Shown here: positions 58,501-64,000 of the stretch, piece by piece
Position numbering within the stretch: the stretch's first letter is position 1
How the letters are laid out: each line of letters opens with the position of its first letter
Assembly: GCA_922989275.2 (NCBI GenBank)
Contig: OV277870.1
Span: 36,948,356 to 37,012,355 of the forward strand
DNA: 64,000 nucleotides
Source of the DNA: Gari tellinella
Taxonomy: Eukaryota > Mollusca > Bivalvia > Cardiida > Psammobiidae
Direction: 5' to 3'
Translations under genes and position numbers: made by a program
Notes under the pieces: generated by a model
Database searches by the model: none
The model's input: only the letters and a program-made list of their open reading frames with translations
What the model was told of the DNA's origin: nothing

Positions 58501-61500
58501 CTGCATAATGCAGCACCTGATCAGAGTCTAAACTGTTTGTTGATAGGAATTTGAATATAAAACAAAATGAAAATGAAAATTTAGAACAGGCACCCTCACA
58601 TCAGAAATGGACTCATCCAAATGCAATTTATAAGCATGGAAGAATCCACTTGGCATAAATGAGTTAAAGTTACAGGGGTGATTGAGTTAACCCATTACCC
58701 CATAGACTGTTTATAGTTTTAAAGAAAGGTCACCACTTAAAGCAGGTTGAAAGTAAAGCATAATGTGCCTTTTGGCGCATTCTGCTTTACTTTCAGCCTG
58801 CTTTAAGCTACACCCTAAAGGATATAGAATATATTTCTTATGGGGCTTTTTTATGACTTTATTAATTGGAACTATTTTAGAAATAAATTGGAGGCGTAAA
58901 AAGGCTTATTTATGGGGTAACAGGTTAAACTGTTTCTGTTGCAGTACCCACCAGCACCCCAAAACTGGGCAACAAACATGACGATGAAGATGTGTTCACC
59001 CCATTAAACCAGTTCCTTGAGAACAACAACAACCATAACTTAAATGACAACAACAAAACCATGGACAGTCTGGACGGCTCTAACGATTCCAAGAAGAAGA
59101 AGAGAATCAGTCTAGGAGGCTCAATCTCAAAGGTTTTCTCTCGTGGCAAGACAAGGCGGTCTCTCGCAATGCCAGTGGAGAGTTCAAACGGTGAGCCATG
59201 GCTGAAACTATACTTTAGGCAAATTAATGGCCAGAAATAATACTATAAGATCATAGATTTATATTGTCACACTTGTCTTTTCATGCTTGATCAAATCCTA
59301 AAACAAGAAAGAAAATCAGGAAATTGATGATGTCTCCAATTATGACTAGTTGTTAGAATCAAGGTTTGGTTTTTGATCTGTCATTCTCGTATTAACTCTT
59401 TGCATGCTAGAGGCGGATATATGTGCCAAAGTGGTAACCTTTGCAAACAGTTTGGATCCTGATGAGATGCCGCTAAACCTGGCGTCTCATCAGGATCCAA
59501 ACTGTTTGACACTCTGACCCTGTTTATGTAAAACTAGGGAAAAGGATGATTATGAATGTTGTTTATTTTTGTTTCAGAATTACCAGCAAACACGAGAATC
59601 ACTCTACTCAATCCAGAGAACTATCAGGAGAAGCTGAAGATAGTGGATCAGCTAAAGATGTGTCACATGTCAACCTGGAAGGCCAATCAGGTCCTAGCAT
59701 GGCTCGAGATTGTCCTCAATATGCCAGTGTATGGCAAAAAATGTGCAACAAACATCAAAAGTGGCAAGGTACACACTAGGGCAGATATCTTTGCTAATAA
59801 ATATGTTTGTGCTGAAAATGGTATGTCCATTGCAAACAGTTTGGAGCCAGATCAACATTTAGACCACTGTATCTTTGGTGGAGTTGTGCCCCTTGACGGG
59901 TTTTCTTGTACTCAAGGCATTCTCATTGAAATTAACCATTAAATAAAACCTATGTTAAAGCAGTTTTGTGATTTAATATAGGTGACTAATTAATGCATAA
60001 CAGAATGAAAGCAGAATGCTCCAGTATTAGATGTCTGCTTTACATTTGTGCTGTATTTAGCTTGCACCTGTATTGTAAACTTCCAAGTTATGTTCTTTTG
60101 AGTAGCTGTATAACCCACTGAGCCCTAGCGAGAAGTATACTCATCATTTAAAAAAAATGTGCACCTGGACCAGGAGCCCTTTGAACAGAGTCTGCACCAT
60201 TAAGTTTGTTCTTTTGCAGTAAACTGTAAAAATTACCATATAAAGTTTGAAATTAATTAGACTCAATTAAAAACTGAAATACATTGACCATTTGAAGTTT
60301 GAGGGTTGAATGAGTAACTACAAATTAAACTTCATACTGTTTGGGAAGTTTAAATTCATGATTTATGTTTGTCAGGTGCTACTGGGTATGAGTGACAATG
60401 ACCTTGGCTCTGCCCTAGAAATAAAGAACCCACTTCACCGCAAAAAGTTACGACTAGCCATTGAGGAGCAGAGGAATCTCACTGAAGGGTAGGTACCATA
60501 TTGCTATTTTCTGGTGAAGTAATGCTTTGGATTCACACATTTGATTTTAACTCTTTCCCCCATTTGTGGAGAATAAAGTGCAATACAGTGTTCCCTCACT
60601 ACAACGGCCCTCCGAACAACGATTCCCTCCTAACAACGACCACTGCCGCAATTCCCTAAACGGAACAATTATGTCTAACACTTTAACTGTTTCAATATCG
60701 TCTGCTTAAAATGGTCGTCTGCTGTTTTCTCAAAGTTACATAATGAACATTTTGACCAAAAAAAACTGAATGACGTGTGACAAACAGCTTGATGCGGCGT
60801 CTGATCTGAATTCATGCTGTTTGCAAATGTACGCCAATTTCCCTCCCTATAATGATTCCCTCCAAAGATCGCACATAATTTTTGTCTCCTGTTGGGTGTC
60901 GTTGTAGAGAGGGAGCGCTGTAGATGCTTTTGTGAGGTAAAAGGGTTAATTTCTCAGCTAAGTCTTTTCTTTCTTCAAACAATCATTCCATATTCTTGAC
61001 TTACAGAATTCAGTATCAAGTCCATAATTTTATTTAACCCATTACACCATTAATATGCCTTTTGTACGCCTTTAATTTATTCCTACACTGAAGAAAATAG
61101 TTCCACATTATGCATTCATGAATATGTATCATGAGAAATATTTTCTATATTCTATTAGATGATAGCTTAAAGCAGATTGAAAGTAAAGCAGAATGCGCCT
61201 AATGGCGCATTCTGCTTTACTTTCAACCTGCTTTAAAAGGTCACCTGGGGCCTCTGTGGCCTAGTGGTAAAGTCACTGTGACTTACATCACTAAGCTCCT
61301 CACGGCTGCGAGTTCGAATCCAAGTAGGGTCGTTCGGTTTTTTCATTTGGGGAAGCCTTCCAGCTGGCTTGCGGAAGGTCGGTGGTTCTACCCAGTTGTG
61401 ATTTGTGCCTGAAAGAGTGCATAAAGGACTTCTGGGGTCTTCCTCCACCTGTAATTAGCTGGACGTCGCGATATGACTGAAATAATGTTGAAGGCGGCGT

Positions 61501-63542
61501 AAAATCAAAACAAATCAAATCAAATTAAAAGGTCACCTATCTTCCATAATAGAAATAAGCTATAGGGTAATGGGTTGAATAAAGAAAATGATTTTGTGTG
61601 TTGGTTTTTTTCAGGGTATGTCCCAAATGTGCAATGTTAGACCACAGTTGGGTGGCGAACATATGGCTGAGAGATATCGGTCTACCACAATACTCAGTTA
61701 TCTTTGAAAGTAACCTCGTGGACGGAAGGATGCTGAACAATCTGTCACGTAAAGATATGGAGAAACATCTCCAGGTCCACAGGAAGTTTTTCCAGTCCAG
61801 TATACTACATGGCATACAGTTACTTAGAAAGCTTGGCTTTGATAAAGAGGTGAGAGCCATGGACAAGACAATAACTTAATTTATCACATAAAACCATCTC
61901 TGGCAGTGTAAAAAAGGCGCTCAATAAATGATAGTGAAATATTAATATTTGGACTCCGCTCAGTCACAAGCGTTGCATAAAGGGAGACGCCAAATGATGT
62001 CATTTGTGACGACGTTACTATAAACATTGTCAAGTTTTGGCGTAAAATACATATGGCGGAGGGACTACAAACTACAGCTTCAGTTGATTTAATAGATTTT
62101 TAAAATTTTATGTGATAAAAAAGAATCTCACACCCGTGCTCATTACGTATATATTTTAATAAACTCATTGACTGAAATAAATATTACACTCACCAAGGCT
62201 TGCATCATATTATTTTAGTCAACTTGTATATTAAAATGAGCATTAATGAGCCTTTGCTCCATAGCCAAAATGTAATATATACATTTCATGTACAAGTAGT
62301 GCACCTGTGAGAGAGTACACTTGTCTTATGTAAATAGTGTAGACCCATATCAGATGGCTTCTAAAGGAGGTATGTGATCAGAATCTGCACTGTTTTCTTA
62401 ACTCTTTGAACCCTAGTCATGCATATATGCGTCATTAGCAAAAAGCATAACTGTGAGGAGTACACTTGTCCTATGCAAACAGCGCAGACCCTGATCAGAA
62501 GGCTCCTTAAGGAGCCCTCTGATCAGGGTCTACACTGTTTGATATTTTGACATATATTGTAAAAATCAATCGTAAAAAGTCTAAAATGGACTAGACTAAA
62601 TTGAAAACTGGAATTGTCTATTTGAGATTGCATGGAGGAAAGGGTTAAATGATCTGTCTGGCAGGAGTCTATACTCTTTTCTGTGGGGAAAGATATCCTT
62701 CTTTTATCAGCAATTGAAATAGATAAGATTGTAGATGTTCATAATAGACAGAGTTTAATGTATGAATATTTAGTGGGAGAAAGTTTTAGGTCGAGATTAC
62801 CATTTACATGCCTTACCATTTAATTTCAGGTTCTTGCTCAACGACGGTCAGACTGTGATAAGGTGTTCACAGATCCTATAGTGTGGACCAACCAGAAGGT
62901 TATAGAATGGGTACAAAACATAGACTTGGAGGTACGCTTCCCAGCAATTCCTTTACCCATTACCCCAAAGATATGCCTTTTAATGATCCCATATGACTTA
63001 GTTGAGGCATATTGTTTTTGTCGTGTCTATCCACAAATTTAATCTTGGCCTTAACTCTAGAACTAGATGTGATAGAGTCTTTATACATGTATATTGTTTG
63101 GGTACTCATCTCAAGAATCTCTTGAGCTCAGTACAATTCATTTAGAGGTCAAATAAGCTTAATTTAACATTTGTCATAATTTGGAACAAAATGTGATAGA
63201 GACTTCATATTTGACAAATGTATTCAACTGAAGAAGCTCAAATTCAAATTTATGCTTTCTTTAAAATCATAAACCTAAAGAGGGATGTTGTAATAATAAA
63301 AACAATTCTCTAATATTACATTACTTGTATATCCGGTGAAGAGAAGGTCAATGAATGTATTGCCATGTATTTCAGGAGTTTGCGGACAATCTCAAGGAAT
63401 CTGGTGTTCATGGGGCATTGATAGTGTTGGAGCCAACGTTCACTGCAGACTCACTTGCCTCATGTCTGGGAATCCCACCGTCCAAGTTGTACATCCGCCG
63501 CCATCTAGCCTCAGAGTTAGAGACTCTAGTCAAACCAGCCAG
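40228..63542 (+). CDS. KAZN: Kazrin gene, 11 coding exons seen, both ends open
   Basis: Joined exons give about 697 residues with all ten introns in phase. Order: coiled coil (about 30-300), Pro/Ser/Asn-rich linker and basic patch (about 300-430), then three SAM domains (about 455-522, 534-604, 621-690). Order and short motifs (VEDNKQLAAKIDG, ALKADRKRLKGEK, FMRNYEQ, VDGRMLN, DPIVWTNQ, SGVHGA) match vertebrate kazrin as I know it. Kazrin is a cytoplasmic scaffold. It is reported to bind periplakin and envoplakin at desmosomes and catenins, and to act in endosomal recycling. Three SAM repeats also occur in liprins, but the coiled coil and motifs favour kazrin. The start exon and C-terminal tail are not in view. 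Introns range from 387 bp to 9.1 kb and are mostly transposon DNA. Confidence 0.93.
41166..42137. mobile_element. Pogo-like TA element, 972 bp, non-autonomous
   Basis: TA at 41164-41165 and 42138-42139. Ends CAGTGTAGCTCCATTA.. and TAATGGAGCTACACTG pair; subterminal ATCGCGG/CCGCGA repeats (41183, 41213, 42085, 42110) are typical of Tigger/pogo ends. A self-complementary CTCGCGCATGCGCGAG lies at about 41848. No transposase is seen. Confidence 0.83.
42664..42760. mobile_element. TTAA fragment with small hairpin
   Basis: TTAACCTTCCTCCTGC, then AGATCAGACAGCTCC-TGAA-GGAGTTGTCTGAT, a beta variant like that at 17340. Confidence 0.55.
43054..43304 (-). mobile_element. Family C element, reverse, full length
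   Basis: TTAACCCTTTGAACCCTAG to GCAGGAAAGAGTTAA. Perfect beta stem; apex GGCTCC-TTAT-GGAGCC. Confidence 0.92.
43335..43542. mobile_element. Family E element, diverged
   Basis: TA then CAGTGAAACAAGACTTAAAC to TTTTATTTTACTG. Core GCTTAAAGCTAGATGAAAG. Shares the TA at 43543-43544 with the next copy. Confidence 0.75.
43545..43741. mobile_element. Family E element, adjacent copy
   Basis: CAGTAAAACCTCTCTAATAC to GACGTTTTATTG, followed by TA. Apex AGCTCC-TTTA-GGGGCT. Confidence 0.85.
43803..44002 (-). mobile_element. Family B element, reverse orientation
   Basis: TTAACTCTTTGCATGCTGGG, TCGTCTGCAACAATTGTCGT, then a gamma core that breaks after GACGCCGCGTTA. Confidence 0.8.
44588..44758. mobile_element. 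Family G element, internally deleted
   Basis: TA, CAGTGCTCCCTCCCTACAAC to GTTGTAGACAAGGAACACTG. Only a gamma right arm (CTGGATTCGAGCTGTTT) remains. Its end is 47 bp before the next exon. Confidence 0.82.
44806..45021 (+). CDS. KAZN: Kazrin exon b: coiled coil
   Basis: Acceptor GATTGTTTTAG|TC, donor G|GTAATT. 216 bp, one-base phase on both sides. Encodes DEENELIRLREENQRLETN and a run ending QTKQDLNRAKDALA. Charged Glu/Arg/Leu heptads show a coiled coil. In vertebrates the matching segment ends RAKEALQ. Confidence 0.93.
45029..45340. mobile_element. Family A remnant split by element K
   Basis: TTACCCCTTACCCCATAGC before 45048 and TGTTTCTTAGAAGTTTTGG after 45291 rejoin into a normal A short arm. 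Confidence 0.7.
45048..45293. mobile_element. Element K, 246 bp, delta-like core
   Basis: Ends CAGGGGCCGTTTCATAAAAC and its complement GTTTTATGAAACGGGCCCCTG shortened by one base. Inner hairpin GTCTCTTTGGAATCGTCTT/AAGACGATTCCAAAGAG shares GAATCGTCT with the delta core of family F. Confidence 0.83.
45420..46850. repeat. Bivalve-type dispersed repeat with 319-bp tandem units
   Basis: Begins TTAGCTCAGCTGAGCAC.. GGTGAGCTTTTGTGGTCGGT and ends GGTGAGCGATCAAGGGCCAT.. GGCCCTCTTG. Inside, CTTAAAAAATCTTCTTGTCT recurs at 45666, 45982, 46301 and 46622, giving units of 316-321 bp. This layout is widespread in bivalve genomes (recollection). Open frames at 46009 and 46398 are repeat translations. Confidence 0.82.
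47288..47448 (+). CDS. KAZN: Kazrin exon c: coiled coil
   Basis: Acceptor TTTATTTCAG|CT, donor CTA|GTAAGT. 161 bp; leaves in phase 0. Encodes ALKADRKRLKGEKLELL, LYGTLEDKESELRDFMRN and YEQRMRES, the most conserved stretch of the kazrin coiled coil. Confidence 0.95.
47765..48220. mobile_element. Family E element interrupted by family C
   Basis: TA, CAGTAAAAAAAGAAAAC at the left, GTAATAGATGGGGTGTACTG, TA at the right. The E core is split at TTAA. Confidence 0.78.
47904..48149 (+). mobile_element. Family C element nested in family E
   Basis: Flanked by TTAA at 47900-47903 and 48150-48153. Beta apex GGCTCC-TTTC-GGAGCC. Confidence 0.9.
48250..48474. mobile_element. Family A element, eroded
   Basis: TTTACCCATTACTCTATAAA to GGTGTAATATGTTAA. 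Alpha apex GTGCC-GTAA-GGCAT. Confidence 0.78.
48505..48702. mobile_element. Family J element, copy 2
   Basis: Central palindrome AAAGTTAAAACGTGGC-TAAA-CCACGTTTTAACTTT style. Right half matches 29249-29330 inverted. Ends ACTGTAAAACT.. and ..AGTTTCAATTGTA. Confidence 0.7.
49238..49438 (+). pseudogene. Possible captured coding fragment
   Basis: A 66-codon open frame with acidic composition (QCYDFDPKLSEN, ILEDRDYDGSGEEK). It faintly recalls the acidic N-terminus of P2X7-like domain proteins expanded in molluscs; that is memory, not a match I can test. No start context or splice site supports a gene. Confidence 0.25.
50390..51490. repeat. 304-bp tandem array built of gamma-like hairpins
   Basis: AAACAGTTTGGATCCTGATG.. 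recurs at 50543, 50845 and 51151. Each unit also has CAGTTACGACGCCGAG..GATCGGGATCCAAAC and TTTAGATCTTGATCAGATGG..CGGCGTCTCATC. Three different gamma hairpins per unit. Flanking parts (50395-50500, 51345-51490) hold more worn ones. Confidence 0.85.
52785..52850 (+). mobile_element. Family B fragment
   Basis: AAACTGTTTGGATCCAGATAAG and GCAAGTCATGTAAAGG; one arm only. Confidence 0.45.
52857..53101. mobile_element. Family A element
   Basis: TTTACCCTTTCTCAGTGCC to GGGGTAAAGGGGTTA. Apex GTGCC-TTAT-GGCAC. Confidence 0.83.
53388..53491 (+). mobile_element. Family F right half
   Basis: GATTCTAATGAGTAGTAACA through TTTGAAGCCCTG, preceded by an A-tract where the left half should be. Confidence 0.7.
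53908..54136 (+). mobile_element. Family B3 element (TTAA)
   Basis: TTAACCCATTTTATGCGGG to CAGCATGCAATGGGTTAA. Perfect long hairpin CAAACAGT.TCGATCTCAGAT..GGCCCC-ACATGG-TGGGGCC. The right arm has ATTACCCAGCATGCAA as in family B. Confidence 0.87.
54431..54667. mobile_element. Family A element, core reduced
   Basis: TTAACCCATTACCTCATAAA to GATGTAATGGGTTAA. Only CAGCCTGCTTTAAGC remains of the hairpin. Confidence 0.8.
54846..54873. repeat. TAAAA microsatellite
   Basis: About five AAAAT units. Confidence 0.85.
55210..55356. mobile_element. Family A fragments
   Basis: TTAACCCATTACTCCATAGC at 55259 with a single alpha arm before and after it. Confidence 0.6.
55357..56514. mobile_element. Family A element interrupted by element H
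   Basis: Left part TTAACCCATTTCCCCATAGC to GGTGACCACTT (55408). Right part TTAAAGCAGATTGAAAG to GGGGTAATTGGTAA (56513). H lies in the TTAA of CTTAAAGCAG. Confidence 0.82.
55411..56327. mobile_element. Element H, copy 2
   Basis: Nearly identical to 35915-36830. The right end ATGACATTGATACACCC is followed by TTAA. The left terminal repeat and its TTAA are deleted. The frame from about 55473 matches the copy 1 frame closely. Confidence 0.85.
56534..56680 (+). CDS. KAZN: Kazrin exon d: end of the coiled coil
   Basis: Acceptor TTTTCTCCAG|CTT, donor GAG|GTGGGT. 147 bp, phase 0 at both ends, 49 residues. Encodes EKEKCDREKWEIIQKARHA and QHIQKLEVELAE. The acceptor lies 21 bp after the end of a family A element. 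Confidence 0.92.
56872..57346. mobile_element. Outer family A element with nested A
   Basis: AAATCCATTACCCCATGGC to GGGGTAATGGGTTAA. Split at CTACTTTAA / TTAAGTTACAATCTG. Confidence 0.88.
56993..57213. mobile_element. Inner family A element, 221 bp
   Basis: TTAA on both sides (56989-56992, 57214-57217). CCCATTACCCCATATTC to GGGGGAATGGG. Core partly lost. Confidence 0.92.
57528..57684 (+). CDS. KAZN: Kazrin exon e: linker start
   Basis: Acceptor CTATTTCAG|CTA, donor CATG|GTAATC. 157 bp, phase 0 in, one base out. Starts LRDQIARSRLYTLDLP, then a Pro/Ser/Thr/Asp-rich disordered linker (TPTSDDLPPYDTPPPSAND). This linker differs from the vertebrate one. Family A sequence begins about four bases after the donor. 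Confidence 0.88.
57689..57945. mobile_element. Family A element next to the exon e donor
   Basis: TAACACTTTACTCCATAGCC to GGAGTAATGGGTTAA. Apex GTGCA-TAAA-GGCGC. Confidence 0.87.
58239..58445 (-). mobile_element. Family C-like element
   Basis: TTAACACATTCTACCC, GCAAACAGTGTAGACCCAG, apex worn. The right arm fades without TTAA. Confidence 0.65.
58470..58545. repeat. Beta/gamma intermediate hairpin
   Basis: AACAGTGAAGACTCTGATCAG and CTGATCAGAGTCTAAACTGTT arms around ATGCTGCATAATGCAGCAC: a beta stem with a gamma-like apex. Confidence 0.75.
58687..58927. mobile_element. Family A element next to the exon f acceptor
   Basis: TTAACCCATTACCCC to GGGGTAACAGGTTAA. It ends 17 bp before the exon, so the acceptor tract AACTGTTTCTGTTGCAG starts in or at its border. 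Confidence 0.88.
58945..59190 (+). CDS. KAZN: Kazrin exon f: linker and basic patch
   Basis: Acceptor TTCTGTTGCAG|TA, donor G|GTGAGC. 246 bp, one-base phase on both sides. Asn-rich FLENNNNHNLNDNNK, then SKKKKRISLGGSISKVFSRG and KTRRSLAMP. The GSIS-VF-RGK-R-SL pattern matches vertebrate kazrin, where this basic region is linked to nuclear targeting and phosphorylation (established for the family, inferred here). Confidence 0.93.
59391..59540 (+). mobile_element. Family B element in intron 6, right arm missing
   Basis: TTAACTCTTTGCATGCTAG, gamma hairpin GATGAGATGCC-GCTAAACCT-GGCGTCTCATC, then CACTCTGACCCTGTTT. Intron 6 spans 59191-59577. Confidence 0.8.
59578..59768 (+). CDS. KAZN: Kazrin exon g: first half of SAM1
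   Basis: Acceptor TTTGTTTCAG|AA, donor AAG|GTACAC. 191 bp; ends in phase 0. Encodes ELPANTRITLLNPENYQEKL, then MSTWKANQVLAWLEIVLNM and YGKKCATNIKSGK. Trp and Leu core positions of SAM helices 1-2 are present. Confidence 0.94.
60376..60488 (+). CDS. KAZN: Kazrin exon h: second half of SAM1
   Basis: Acceptor TTTGTCAG|GTG, donor GG|GTAGGT. 113 bp. Encodes VLLGMSDNDLGSALEI and PLHRKKLRLAIEEQRN. The donor before the in-frame TAG is needed; the alternative GT at 60493 would include the stop. Intron 7 (59769-60375) holds a worn C-like fragment at about 60115-60316. Confidence 0.93.
60586..60920. mobile_element. Family G element
   Basis: TA, CAGTGTTCCCTCACTACAAC to GAGAGGGAGCGCTG, TA. Contains ATCGTCTGCTTAAAATGGTC and a one-sided gamma core (CAAACAGCTTGATGCGGCGT). 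Confidence 0.85.
61034..61579. mobile_element. Family A element interrupted by a SINE
   Basis: TTAACCCATTACACC to GGGTAATGGGTTGA. Alpha apex GCGCC-TAAT-GGCGC. It ends about 35 bp before exon i. Confidence 0.88.
61247..61525 (+). mobile_element. tRNA-derived SINE with 14-bp target duplication
   Basis: Flanked by TTAAAAGGTCACCT (61233-61246 and 61526-61539). A box GTGGCCTAGTGG (about 61256) and B box GAGTTCGAATCC (about 61310) at tRNA-like spacing. The 3' part has GATATGACTGAAATAATGTTGAAGGCGGCG, close to a conserved core of molluscan and other metazoan SINEs (recollection), then an ATCAAA tail. Mobilised by LINE machinery; inserted within intron 8. Confidence 0.92.
61615..61849 (+). CDS. KAZN: Kazrin exon i: SAM2
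   Basis: Acceptor TTTTTTTCAG|G, donor GAG|GTGAGA. 235 bp; enters with one base, leaves in phase 0. Encodes the whole second SAM domain: LDHSWVANIWLRDIGLPQYS, NLVDGRMLNNLSRKDMEKHL, SSILHGIQLLRKLGF. Closest to the vertebrate protein of all exons here. Confidence 0.96.
61850..62829 (+). other. Kazrin intron 9 (980 bp)
   Basis: Unique sequence to about 62235, a worn C-like fragment (62235-62397), then a full family C element and a short unassigned tail. Confidence 0.75.
62398..62647 (-). mobile_element. Family C element, reverse, full length
   Basis: TTAACTCTTTGAACCCTAG to GGAGGAAAGGGTTAA. Apex GGCTCC-TTAA-GGAGCC. It sits at the TTAA at the end of a worn C-like fragment. Confidence 0.9.
62830..62931 (+). 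CDS. KAZN: Kazrin exon j: first part of SAM3
   Basis: Acceptor TAATTTCAG|GTT, donor GAG|GTACGC. 102 bp, 34 residues, phase 0. Encodes VLAQRRSDCDKVF then DPIVWTNQKVIEWVQNIDLE, the first helices of SAM3. Confidence 0.95.
62932..63375 (+). other. Kazrin intron 10 (444 bp)
   Basis: One of the few introns with no clear hairpin element. A short TTTACCCATTACCCC trace occurs at 62951-62966. Confidence 0.7.
63376..63542 (+). CDS. KAZN: Kazrin exon k: rest of SAM3, last exon in the window
   Basis: Acceptor GTATTTCAG|GAG, donor AG|GTAATA. 167 bp; leaves with two bases, so coding continues beyond. Encodes EFADNLKESGVHGALIVLEP, TADSLASCLGIPPSKLYIRR and HLASELETLVKPA. Vertebrate kazrin continues with a tail of roughly 90 residues after the matching point in the long isoform. 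Confidence 0.94.
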
Positions 63543-64000
63543 GTAATATTTCTATGTTGTCCAAGTCCTTCAGATGAGACTTTATAAACTGAGGTCCGAT
63601 GTGTCAGCGCTTTACACTCACCGTCCAAAAGAACCAGAGAACTCTGTTGATAATAAGAGTAGGGCATCACATCGGGGTTTCTGTATCTGCTCCCCACTCT
63701 CTGGGGTGTCCAATTAATGGCAGAAATAGACCCCAAAAAACAAACCAAACCAAAAATGTATATTGAATGGCAATTATGTAGGGTACGAAACTACAGTTAA
63801 TCTTGCATGTTCGAAGCAAGCACTTTGGAAGTAAAATAAAGATCTCTGAAAACAGACAACGGTTTAATGCAGTATAGATAAAATGATCAGGAGCTTCGTG
63901 CAAATTTTTTCCTTGCAATTCACAGTTGCCTGTATTTATGGTATTCTAAGGGTCTTCTATCAAATGGTCAGTTATTTCAAGATTAGCTGCAGGGCTGCCA
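63543..64000 (+). other. Start of kazrin intron 11
   Basis: No exon recognised. An I-like worn hairpin lies at about 63850-63940 (GGTTTAATGCAGTATAG.. TTGCCTGTATTTA). Confidence 0.6.

Larger units (their letters stand above)
57685..58944 (+). other. Kazrin intron 5 (1.3 kb)
   Basis: Two family A elements lie at its extreme ends; C-like and beta hairpin fragments lie between. Confidence 0.78.

Noticed and set aside
59546..59779. Alternative frame over exon g
   Set aside because: Shadow of the SAM1 coding frame.
61247..61330. Functional tRNA gene
   Set aside because: A and B boxes are present, but it is followed by a SINE body and tail and flanked by a target duplication.
40228..63542. Liprin instead of kazrin
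   Set aside because: Liprins also have three SAM domains, but the motifs VEDNKQLA, ADRKRLKGEK and GSIS-VF-RGK are kazrin features.

Overview
This is animal genomic DNA: AT-rich, CpG-poor, with a split gene that has GT..AG introns, and packed with short inverted-repeat transposons, a tRNA-derived SINE and a repeat type common in bivalve molluscs. A bivalve is the best guess, possibly a dreissenid mussel; this is inference from repeat style and cannot be proven here.

The only protein-coding gene I can support is kazrin (KAZN), plus strand, at about 40.2-63.5 kb. Eleven internal coding exons join in phase across all ten introns. They encode an N-terminal coiled coil, a low-complexity linker with a basic patch, and three SAM domains at the C-terminus. 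The first exon in the window starts mid-codon, so the start exon lies upstream, either unseen in the first 40 kb or outside the window. The last exon seen ends mid-codon, so the C-terminal tail lies beyond base 64000.

Bases 1-40227 hold no gene that I recognise. They are either a very long 5' intron of kazrin or intergenic DNA. They and the kazrin introns are filled with small non-autonomous elements of 150-450 bp, labelled A-K here. Families A, B, C, D, B2 and B3 are flanked by TTAA and share the terminal motif TTAACYCWTT (piggyBac-like). H is also flanked by TTAA but begins GGGTGT. Families E, G and J and two larger elements (20.9 kb, 41.2 kb) are flanked by TA and begin CAG (Tc1/mariner, pogo-like). 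F begins CAGGGCTCC and shows 6-bp duplications in two copies. K begins CAGGGGCC. A 3.7-kb element with a 5-bp duplication lies in kazrin intron 3.

Almost every small element has a long near-perfect hairpin at its centre. There are only a few hairpin types: alpha (CTTAAAGCAGG.. GAAAGTAAAGCAGAA), beta (CAAACAGTGTAGACCCTGAT..), gamma (CAAACAGTTTGGATCCTGAT..) and delta (GAATCGTCTC..). The same hairpin type occurs inside elements whose ends belong to different transposon classes. Stems vary by paired changes and the four central bases vary freely. This modular hairpin system, with the elements inserting into each other's TTAA sites, is the most unusual thing in the window. Elements also reach within 5-50 bp of several kazrin splice sites.
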